64,000 nt of DNA, taken from the NCBI GenBank assembly GCA_002813285.1, contig PHTZ01000001.1, positions 2,913,501 to 2,977,500 of the forward strand, in the 5' to 3' direction. The notes under the pieces were generated by a model, which saw nothing but the letters and a program-made list of their open reading frames with translations, ran no database searches and had not been told where the DNA came from. Position 1 is the stretch's first letter, and each line of letters opens with the position of its first letter. Of the stretch, positions 16,527 through 24,244 are shown piece after piece. The position numbers and the translations under genes were made by a program. This DNA is from Flavobacteriaceae bacterium MAR_2009_75 (GTDB taxonomy: Bacteria > Bacteroidota > Bacteroidia > Flavobacteriales > Flavobacteriaceae).

Positions 16527-18056
16527 ATGTCTACAGCCCAAAGGGTCATTAAAAATACCGGTTTTCTCTATGCCAAGATGGCGATAACGATGTTTATCAG
16601 CCTCTATACGACCCGTTTGGTATTAAATGCACTGGGGGCTTCCGACTTTGGTATTTTCAATGTGGTCGGTGGGGCCATAGCCATGTTGGGTTTTTTACAT
16701 GCCGCCATGTCGAGTGCCACCCAACGTTTTATGTCCTTTTACGAGGGCAAGGGCGATACGGAAAAACAGAAATATATTTTTAATGTAAGTACTGTACTGC
16801 ATTTTGGCATTGCTGTATTATTGATAGTGGTATTGTTGATTGCGGGCTACTTCTTTTTTAATGGTATTCTGAACATTCCGCCTGATCGAGTGTTCGCAGC
16901 CAAGGTCATTTATGGGGCTTTGATCTTGAGTACGGCCTTTACCGTTCTGAGTGTACCTTATGAAGCAGTTTTGAATGCCCATGAGAATATGCTGTATTAT
17001 AGCATAGTGGGTGTTATAGAGTCGATACTGAAATTAACGGTAGCCTTAATTATTATTACTTATGCCGGTGATAAATTGGTATTGTACGGTATTCTTATGG
17101 CGGTAATACCCTTTGTAATCCGTACGATTATGCAGGTATACTGTCATAAAAAGTATGAAGAATGTGTGATTGCTCCCAAACGTTATTTTGAAAAGGGTCT
17201 GATGAAAGAAATGACCTCCTTTGCGGGGTGGAGTTTTTTAGGTACTGCTAGTAGTATGACTACCCAATACGGTCAAGGTCTTGTTCTCAATAGCTTTTTT
17301 GGAACGGTTTTAAATGCCGCTTTGGGTATTGCCAACCAAATATCAGGTCAATTAATGGTTTTTTCCAATAACATGCTTAAAGCCGTTAACCCGATCATCG
17401 TAAAAACCGAAGGTTTCGGTGATAGACAGAAAATGCTAAAGATGTCGATGGTTACTAGTAAAATGTCCGTTTACATGGCAGCTTTTTTTATGATTCCCTT
17501 TATGCTTGAGACTCCGTACATACTAGATGTTTGGTTAAAAGAAATACCTGATTGGGCTATTTTATTTGTACGGCTGCAATTGTTGCGAATTTTGATAGAG
17601 CAACTTACGCACCCCCTTATTACTAGCATAAGTGCTCAAGGTGACTACAAGCATTTTTCAATTGCCCTAAGTGCCGCCAACATAGCCCCCTTGTTTATCA
17701 CTTGGTTTTTGTTTCATTATGGTTATCCTCCATATTTTCTTTATATCTCATGGATTTTTATGTGGGGTATAGTTAAGGGTGGGGTAATATTATTTTATGC
17801 CAATAGAAACTGTGGATTATCAATTTTAGAATTTGGCAAAAAGGTAGTTTCACCTACTTTTTTTACATGTTTGATTATGGCAATTGTGGGACTATTTCCG
17901 ATATTCTTCTTAGAATATGGTTTCGTAAGGGTTTTTATAGTTTGTACTTTGACTTCATTATCTTTTATGTTGTTACAGTATTTAATATTTATGGATGAAT
18001 TTGAAAAACGTTCGTTGAAGAATCTGATTGTGTTAATTAAAAGAAGAATATTATAG
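16527..18056 (+). CDS. Wzx-like lipid-linked oligosaccharide flippase (polysaccharide biosynthesis/MATE-like family)
   Basis: An integral membrane protein of 509 residues with about 12-14 predicted helices. The N-terminal LYTTRLVLNALGASDFGIFNVVGG segment is typical of Bacteroidota O-antigen/capsule flippases. It should move the undecaprenyl-pyrophosphate-linked repeat unit across the inner membrane for polymerisation. It lies between the WecG-type transferase and the Wzy-like polymerase, the standard Wzx/Wzy-pathway arrangement. Confidence 0.88.
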   Translation: MSTAQRVIKNTGFLYAKMAITMFISLYTTRLVLNALGASDFGIFNVVGGAIAMLGFLHAAMSSATQRFMSFYEGKGDTEKQKYIFNVSTVLHFGIAVLLIVVLLIAGYFFFNGILNIPPDRVFAAKVIYGALILSTAFTVLSVPYEAVLNAHENMLYYSIVGVIESILKLTVALIIITYAGDKLVLYGILMAVIPFVIRTIMQVYCHKKYEECVIAPKRYFEKGLMKEMTSFAGWSFLGTASSMTTQYGQGLVLNSFFGTVLNAALGIANQISGQLMVFSNNMLKAVNPIIVKTEGFGDRQKMLKMSMVTSKMSVYMAAFFMIPFMLETPYILDVWLKEIPDWAILFVRLQLLRILIEQLTHPLITSISAQGDYKHFSIALSAANIAPLFITWFLFHYGYPPYFLYISWIFMWGIVKGGVILFYANRNCGLSILEFGKKVVSPTFFTCLIMAIVGLFPIFFLEYGFVRVFIVCTLTSLSFMLLQYLIFMDEFEKRSLKNLIVLIKRRIL

Positions 18057-18128
18057 TGACTTCATGAATATTCAAGAAACCTATAAACAAAGTTGCTTCT
18101 TATTTCTAAAAATCAAAGAAGTAGAATA

Positions 18129-19325
18129 ATGAATCAAATTTGGTTTGTTGTTAGTGTATTCTGCGCTATTTTTTTAAACTCACTGCTGGCTATTGCTATT
18201 GGGGTAAACCCAGTCACGACCTTTGCATTTGCACCTTTTACATTGCTTATTACATATGATATAATTTCTCTGAAATTAAGATTGAATGTAGAACGCTACA
18301 AACCCGAATTGTTTGTCATGCTAATCGGTTTTTTTTTAATCGTCTTGAAATTCATAGTCGGGCAGGGCACGGATTTTTTCAAGCAAATTCTGTTGTTGTT
18401 CGTTTTTCCTGCTCTGATTAGTATATATTTCGAAAAGGCGTCAATTTTTAGAATAAAAATTCTTAGAAATGTATTGGATTTATTCTTTGTTCTGGAATGT
18501 TTACTAGCCATTTATGAACGTATTACTCGAAGTTTTGTGCTGTATGTTCCAACAGAAGAAATCATACACAGATTAGGTTATCAGATGGATTGGGCGTTTC
18601 GAAGTTATGCCTTTTATACGCACCCTTTGGCCAATGCCATGGTGGTAGCGGTGATAATGGTTTTTGTGGTAACCAGTAATAGTACTGTTAGTAAAAAAGT
18701 AATTTTTACAGTATTAGGATTTGCCGCCCTTTTATGTTTTAATGCTAGGGGCGCAACTCTAGTTTCTACGGTTACAACTTTACCCTATCTTATTTCGCTC
18801 CTTTATAAAAATACACGTCCGAAGTATAGAGGTATATTAATCAGCTTTTGGTTGGTTATCTTGAGTTCTTGTATTTATACTATATTGAACTCCGATATAG
18901 GAGGCCGCTTAGTTCATGCAAATGAATTATTGGATGGTAGTGCAAAAACGCGATTACAAGTCTTTCAGTTCTATAAATTTTTAAATATTAAAGATTTACT
19001 GTGGGGTAATTCGAATAGTTATTTGTTTTTAACAGATAAATTAGGCGCTGGGGGTGTTGAAAATGGTATTGTGGTATTTATAATCGACTATGGTTTAATT
19101 ATCACACCAGTTATACTTCTGTTTTTATTTAAATTTCAATTAAAAAAATTAGGTATGTTCCCCTTCACGGAACGTTGGTTGATTTTGTTGGTTTTTTATT
19201 TAATTGGAATTATGAACCCTAATTTGGCAGAAGCTTTACAATGGACAATATTTGTTTTCGCCTATTATTCTTATCGGAATGTAGCTTCTGTTAAAGGAGG
19301 AAAATTCAAATATTCGACTAGCTGA
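18129..19325 (+). CDS. Wzy-like polysaccharide polymerase/O-antigen ligase family protein
   Basis: A hydrophobic protein of 398 residues with about ten helices and a large central periplasmic loop (including AFRSYAFYTHPLANAM and FNARGATLV), the pattern of Wzy/WaaL-type proteins. Wzy joins repeat units at the reducing end. A TTG at 18093 would extend the frame by 12 residues, but ATG 18129, preceded by a purine-rich AGAAGTAG stretch, is preferred. Wzy proteins are weakly conserved, so the call relies on topology and position after the flippase. Confidence 0.75.
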   Translation: MNQIWFVVSVFCAIFLNSLLAIAIGVNPVTTFAFAPFTLLITYDIISLKLRLNVERYKPELFVMLIGFFLIVLKFIVGQGTDFFKQILLLFVFPALISIYFEKASIFRIKILRNVLDLFFVLECLLAIYERITRSFVLYVPTEEIIHRLGYQMDWAFRSYAFYTHPLANAMVVAVIMVFVVTSNSTVSKKVIFTVLGFAALLCFNARGATLVSTVTTLPYLISLLYKNTRPKYRGILISFWLVILSSCIYTILNSDIGGRLVHANELLDGSAKTRLQVFQFYKFLNIKDLLWGNSNSYLFLTDKLGAGGVENGIVVFIIDYGLIITPVILLFLFKFQLKKLGMFPFTERWLILLVFYLIGIMNPNLAEALQWTIFVFAYYSYRNVASVKGGKFKYSTS

Positions 19326-19362
19326 AAAAAGTTTTTTGCTTTAAAACCGTAAAAATTTTAAA

Positions 19363-20580
19363 TTGAGAATAGGAATAGTTTCTGGGTGTGATATAAGAGA
19401 ATTTGCCGCCTTTTTTAAAGAAAAGGAATTTAAAGTTCTTTGTGAAAATTGCAAGCCTAATGCAGGGCCTGCTATTAACACATTGTTGTTGTCTTTTTTA
19501 AAAGCAGGCCATCATGTTCGTATTTTTACATTGACCAAAGAAGATTTTGTGCTTAAGGGCGAGAATATAGAAATCTATGGGGTAAGAGCTTTTACGGGAT
19601 ATCCTATAAAGTACCTTTGGGGGGCTTTTAGTAATGCGAAGAATGTCAAAAGAGTCGTAAAAAAAAATATTGGGGATTTAGATGTACTGCATGCGCATTG
19701 GACTTATTCTTATGCCTATGCAGCAAAGGACTTCTCGGATAAATTACCTGTTTTTTGTACGGTGCGAGATTGGGCATCCTATATTTGGAAGGTTGAGTCC
19801 TATAAGAATAAGATTACATGGTCTTTTCGATATGTAATGAATGAGTTGGTTTTCCGAAATAAGAAACTACATTTTATAGCCAACTCACCTTATATCGCTA
19901 CTCTAATACAAAGGAAGTATCAATTGGAAGTTCCAATAATTCCCAATCCGATAAAACAATCTTTTTTGACGAATAAGGAAAGAGTAAAACCCAATAATTT
20001 AGAATTATTATGTATTTCTACAAGTAATGATAAAAGAAAAAATATAGAAACCTTATTAAAGGCGTTTCAAAAAGTAATTGAGAAGTATCCCTCTGCCCGT
20101 TTATCATTGATTGGAAATCCATTTACAGAAGATTCCCCAAAAATATCGGATTGGAAACGGAAGGGGTGGTTACACAAAGTATTATTGATGGGCCCCATAG
20201 ACCATAACAGACTCATAAATCACTTAGACAAAACCTGCATTTTTGTAACTCCCTCTTTAGAGGAATCCTTTGGTAATACCTTATTGGAGGGGATGGCGCG
20301 TAAAGTGCCTGTGATAGCAGGTAAGAATTCCGGAGCAGTTCCCTATGTTTTGAAACAGGGGAAAGCAGGGTTTTTGTGTGATGTTTCAGATGTTGATGAT
20401 TTAGCCCAAACCATAATATATGTTTATAAGAATCAAGAGAAAGTTAACGATGTGGTAAACTATGCTTTTAAGCACTTAGTGGAAAATTATCTGGATAAAA
20501 ACGTATGTGATAAACATATTCAGTACTATAAACTTTATCAATTAGATTATAAGACTGGTTTAGGAGTTGGAGAAAAATAA
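19363..20580 (+). CDS. Family 4 glycosyltransferase (GT-B)
   Basis: A 405-residue GT-B protein. The C-terminal nucleotide-sugar domain holds ISTSNDKRKNIETLLKAF, LMGPIDHNRL and the retaining-enzyme E-x7-E motif in EESFGNTLLEG, then GKNSGAVPYVL. The N-terminal acceptor domain includes HAHWTYSYA. The start codon is TTG, with no upstream ATG in frame. It presumably adds one sugar of the repeat unit. It follows the polymerase by 37 bp and precedes the acetyltransferase by 21 bp. Confidence 0.88.
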   Translation: MRIGIVSGCDIREFAAFFKEKEFKVLCENCKPNAGPAINTLLLSFLKAGHHVRIFTLTKEDFVLKGENIEIYGVRAFTGYPIKYLWGAFSNAKNVKRVVKKNIGDLDVLHAHWTYSYAYAAKDFSDKLPVFCTVRDWASYIWKVESYKNKITWSFRYVMNELVFRNKKLHFIANSPYIATLIQRKYQLEVPIIPNPIKQSFLTNKERVKPNNLELLCISTSNDKRKNIETLLKAFQKVIEKYPSARLSLIGNPFTEDSPKISDWKRKGWLHKVLLMGPIDHNRLINHLDKTCIFVTPSLEESFGNTLLEGMARKVPVIAGKNSGAVPYVLKQGKAGFLCDVSDVDDLAQTIIYVYKNQEKVNDVVNYAFKHLVENYLDKNVCDKHIQYYKLYQLDYKTGLGVGEK

Positions 20581-20601
20581 CCTTAAAATAAATTTTTTAG
20601 A

Positions 20602-21207
20602 GTGTTCCCATTAATCTACAAGGCTTTTAGAAAAGCTATTTTTTTGTTACTAAACTTGTTTAATAGATATATTACCTTAATTGTCTTAAAAGGAAATAAG
20701 GTTGATTTTAAGAAGTTTACTACCAACGGAGTTCCTTATTTAATGGTATCCCGAGGAGGTAAAATGACACTTGCCAACAATTTTTCCATGAATAACGGTA
20801 TTAATGGTTCTCCAAATGGCAGTAGGGGGAAATGCGCTTTTTTCGTTGATAAAGGTGCCGTCTTAATAATTGGCGAAAATGTCGGGGCAACACAGGCCAC
20901 CATACGCTGTCATTTTAAAATTACTATAGGAAATTATGTTAACATAGGAAGGGGGACAAAAATTTTTGATACGGATTTTCATGCCCTTGATCCTGCAATA
21001 CGCTCAAGTAAGGAAGATCTTTTACACCGAAAGGTATCCCCTGTAATTGTTAACGATTATGCTTTTATTGGTGCTTATTCAATTATTCTAAAAGGGGTAA
21101 CCATTGGAAAAAACTCGATAGTGGGGGCAGGTTCGGTAGTTACGAAATCCATCCCCGATAACCAAATATGGGCCGGCAACCCCGCAAAATTTATTAGAGA
21201 GGTTTGA
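20602..21207 (+). CDS. Hexapeptide-repeat acyltransferase (LbH family)
   Basis: The 201-residue protein opens with a hydrophobic helix (KAIFLLLNLFNRYITLIVL), followed by left-handed beta-helix turns ending in the hallmark IGAYSIILKGVTIGKNSIVGAGSVVTKSIPDNQIWAGNPAKFI of the maltose/galactoside O-acetyltransferase group. The catalytic His is probably in FDTDFHALDP. The start is GTG at 20602. The stop abuts the next ATG. Likely acetylates a sugar residue of the repeat unit. Confidence 0.85.
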   Translation: MFPLIYKAFRKAIFLLLNLFNRYITLIVLKGNKVDFKKFTTNGVPYLMVSRGGKMTLANNFSMNNGINGSPNGSRGKCAFFVDKGAVLIIGENVGATQATIRCHFKITIGNYVNIGRGTKIFDTDFHALDPAIRSSKEDLLHRKVSPVIVNDYAFIGAYSIILKGVTIGKNSIVGAGSVVTKSIPDNQIWAGNPAKFIREV

Positions 21208-22041
21208 ATGAAAAATATTGCTGTCTTGTTAACCGTATTCAACCGTAAGAAAAAGACTCTTACGGCACTACGGCAGCTTTTTACCCAACAATCGCCAGAA
21301 GCGATTGCTGTAGAAGTGTTTATGGTAGATGATGGTTGTACTGATGGAACTTCAGAAGCGGTAGCCCAACAGTTCCCAGAAGTAAATATCATTAAAAGTG
21401 ATGGAGACTTGTTTTGGAACCGGGGCATGCATTTGGCTTGGAAAACAGCGATCCAAGGGAAAAATTATGATTTTTATTTTTGGTTGAACGACGATACACT
21501 TTTAAATTTCAATGCATTGGCGGTACTCCTACAAACTTCGGAAAAGGAAGGCCATCAAGCCATCGTAGTAGGTACTACAAGCGCTCTAAAAGAAGCTAAT
21601 GTATTGACCTATGGTGGTAGAAAATCGAATGGGGAATTGGTTATCCCCCAAAAAACACCCTCGCCCTGTGCCTATTTTAATGGAAATATTGTTTTGATCC
21701 CCAAAGCAGTATATCAAAGGGTGGGGACTAACGATCCTGTTTTTCACCACGCCTTAGGAGATTTTGACTATGGTGAGCGTGCAGCAAAAAAGGGCATTAA
21801 AAATATAGTGGCCCCGGGCATTTTGGGAAAATGTGATACCCATGAGAGTTTGGCCACTTGGTGCAATCCACAAAAGCCTTTTACCAAACGTTGGCAAGCC
21901 TTTCGTTCGCCCTTAGGGAACAACCCCGAGGAATTTTTTGTCTATGAAAAAAGGCATGGCGGGTTGTTAAAAGCCATATTTCATTATGGTACCAATCATT
22001 TACGAGTGCTGTTTCCCCAGCTCTGGAACTTTAAGGCCTAA
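21208..22041 (+). CDS. Family 2 glycosyltransferase (rhamnosyltransferase-like)
   Basis: An inverting GT-A enzyme of 277 residues with LLTVFNRKKKTLTALRQL, MVDDGCTDGTSEAV and a DxD-like LNDDTLL motif, then FDYGERAAKKG. It resembles WbbL/RfbF-type transferases with an NRGxxLAW-like WNRGMHLAW segment. ATG immediately follows the preceding TGA, so the genes are tightly linked. Sugar specificity is not determinable. Confidence 0.88.
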   Translation: MKNIAVLLTVFNRKKKTLTALRQLFTQQSPEAIAVEVFMVDDGCTDGTSEAVAQQFPEVNIIKSDGDLFWNRGMHLAWKTAIQGKNYDFYFWLNDDTLLNFNALAVLLQTSEKEGHQAIVVGTTSALKEANVLTYGGRKSNGELVIPQKTPSPCAYFNGNIVLIPKAVYQRVGTNDPVFHHALGDFDYGERAAKKGIKNIVAPGILGKCDTHESLATWCNPQKPFTKRWQAFRSPLGNNPEEFFVYEKRHGGLLKAIFHYGTNHLRVLFPQLWNFKA

Positions 22042-22045
22042 AATA

Positions 22046-22942
22046 ATGCTAGCTCCCATTTGTTTATTTGTCTATAACCGCCTAACGGTGACCCAAGAAA
22101 CGATTCTGGCCCTCCAAAAGAATTATTTGGCTTCGGAAAGCAACTTGATTATTTTTTCCGATGGCCCTAAGAACGAATCTGCCCAAAAGAAGGTGACCGA
22201 CGTACGCCAATACATACAAAGTGTTCGAGGGTTTAAATCGGTAACTGTAGTGGAGGCTCTGCAGAATAAAGGCTTGGGCACTTCTATTATAGAAGGGGTA
22301 AGTCAAATAGTAAAGCAATATGGCAGGGCCATTGTTTTGGAAGATGACCTCTATACCACTCCCAATTTTCTGGATTATATGAATCAGGCCTTGGACTTTT
22401 ATCAAGACCATAATCGTATTATTTCTATCTGTGGCTACGGTCTTAAAATCAAAAGACCCAAGGACTATTCTTCGGACTTTTATCTCTATGGCCGATCCTC
22501 TTCATGGGGTTGGGCCACTTGGCAACATCAATGGGAAACCGTAGATTGGGAGGTAAAGGATTGGGAGGCATTTAAGGCCGATAAAGAGGCCATTAAAGCT
22601 TTTAATTATAATGGCAGTGATATGTTTCGGATGTTAAAAAGCGTAGTAGAGGGCGGAAATAATACTTGGGCCATCCGCTTTTGCTATGCTCAATTCAAAC
22701 AACAAAAGTACTCCCTGATGCCCTTTAAATCCTTTGTTGAAAACAATGGGTTTGATGCAGAGGGTACCAATACCAAATACAGGTTCTCGCGATTTAAGAC
22801 CCAAATGGATTCAGGAAAAAAAAGAAAGTTTACATTTGACTTGAGTGCACGGGTGAATAGGCAAATTGAAGAGGAATGCTATAAATATCATAGCATTCCA
22901 ATTCGTGTCTATTCACGGATCCGTTACCTTCTAGGACTGTAA
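22046..22942 (+). CDS. GT-A glycosyltransferase (GT2/GNT-I-like)
   Basis: A 298-residue protein beginning MLAPICLFVYNRL, with IIFSDGPKN and a metal-binding EDDLYTTPNFLDYMN. It belongs to the Bacteroidota sugar transferases resembling GT2 and the GlcNAc-transferase-I fold. The frame is open from 21986, overlapping the preceding gene, but ATG 22046, 4 bp after that gene's stop, gives a proper N-terminal beta strand. It probably adds another sugar of the repeat unit. Confidence 0.83.
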   Translation: MLAPICLFVYNRLTVTQETILALQKNYLASESNLIIFSDGPKNESAQKKVTDVRQYIQSVRGFKSVTVVEALQNKGLGTSIIEGVSQIVKQYGRAIVLEDDLYTTPNFLDYMNQALDFYQDHNRIISICGYGLKIKRPKDYSSDFYLYGRSSSWGWATWQHQWETVDWEVKDWEAFKADKEAIKAFNYNGSDMFRMLKSVVEGGNNTWAIRFCYAQFKQQKYSLMPFKSFVENNGFDAEGTNTKYRFSRFKTQMDSGKKRKFTFDLSARVNRQIEEECYKYHSIPIRVYSRIRYLLGL

Positions 22943-22948
22943 TGAAAA

Positions 22949-24112
22949 ATGAAAAAAAAACAGAAAATTTTATATGTCATGCACATGCCACCTCCCATAC
23001 ATGGGGCTTCTATCATGGGGCGATATGTGCATGAAAGTGATTTGATCAACCAAACATTTGATTGTAGATTTATAAATCTTTCCGCTTCTTCTGAATTAAA
23101 AGATATTGGGCGATTGAGTATTAGGAAGGTGAAGAATATGTCCGTTGGTCTGATTAAAGTGCTTAAGCTTATCCGTGAATACAAACCAGAGGTATGTTAT
23201 CTGACACCCAGTTCTTCCGGTTTAGCATTCTATAGAGATTTTTTGTGGGTACAGAGTATAAAACTTATGGGAGTTAAGATTGTTTTACATTTTCATAATA
23301 AGGCACATCCATCGTGGGTTTCAAAATCTTTCAATAGATTCTTATTAAGACGCTTTTATGATAATGTAAAAATAATTTTATTGGGTAAGCAATTGTATTC
23401 AGAAAAAGAGCCTTTTCTAGCAGAAAGTGAGGTTTATTATCTTCCTAACGGTGTGCCCTCGATGGCAAGTGAAAGCCCTATGCAATCAAACAAAGGAAAT
23501 AAGGCTATGAATTTTCTTTTTTTATCCAATATGATTGAAGAAAAAGGGGTTTATATATTGTTGGAGGCATGTCGAATATTAAAAGAACTGAATTATATTT
23601 TTAAATGTGATTTTGTAGGCCAATACAAAGATGTATCTGAAACGGATTTCAACAATATGATAAAAACTTATGGACTTCAAGACGAGGCTAGGGCTCGAGG
23701 TCCCCAATATGGGAATGAAAAAAATATGTTTTTTGAACAAGCTGATGTATTTGTGTTTCCTACCCACTATCAAGATGAATGTTTCCCCTTGGTGCTGTTG
23801 GAGGCCATGGATTATTCCTTGCCCTGTATTTCAACTATAAACGGAGCCATACCCTCAGTAATTGAAGAAGGGCAAACAGGCTATTGCATACCTCAAAAAG
23901 ATATAGAATGCTTGGTCGATCGTATGATTTGGATGATAGAAAACCCTAAAGCCAGAATTATGATGGGAGCCAAAGGAAAAGAGCGGTTTCATGAAAAGTT
24001 TACCCTCAATATTTTTGAAAAACAATTGGTAAACATTTTTAATGATGTAATAGGTAAGAATGATATAACATCAAGAAGGAATACCTTGGTTAGCGTAAAA
24101 CAAAATGTTTAA
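22949..24112 (+). CDS. Family 4 glycosyltransferase (GT-B)
   Basis: A 387-residue GT-B enzyme. The start MHMPPPIHGASIMGRYV is the glycine-rich N-terminal loop; the C-terminal domain has FLFLSNMIEEKGVYILLEA, PTHYQDECFPLVLLEAMDYSLPCIST and a final KFTLNIFEKQLVNIF helix. The E-x7-E pair lies in the DECFPLVLLEA segment. It is the last glycosyltransferase of the plus-strand block and starts 6 bp after the previous stop. Confidence 0.9.
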   Translation: MKKKQKILYVMHMPPPIHGASIMGRYVHESDLINQTFDCRFINLSASSELKDIGRLSIRKVKNMSVGLIKVLKLIREYKPEVCYLTPSSSGLAFYRDFLWVQSIKLMGVKIVLHFHNKAHPSWVSKSFNRFLLRRFYDNVKIILLGKQLYSEKEPFLAESEVYYLPNGVPSMASESPMQSNKGNKAMNFLFLSNMIEEKGVYILLEACRILKELNYIFKCDFVGQYKDVSETDFNNMIKTYGLQDEARARGPQYGNEKNMFFEQADVFVFPTHYQDECFPLVLLEAMDYSLPCISTINGAIPSVIEEGQTGYCIPQKDIECLVDRMIWMIENPKARIMMGAKGKERFHEKFTLNIFEKQLVNIFNDVIGKNDITSRRNTLVSVKQNV

Positions 24113-24244
24113 TATCCTTCTTACAAAGACAAAGTTTGGATTTTAGGGGTTTGTTTATTGAAATTGATTAGGATTTAATTTGTCTTAAAGCTTTTTTGAA
24201 AAAAATAAGAATTACTTCCCCAATGTGGGTTTATCAAAGTTATT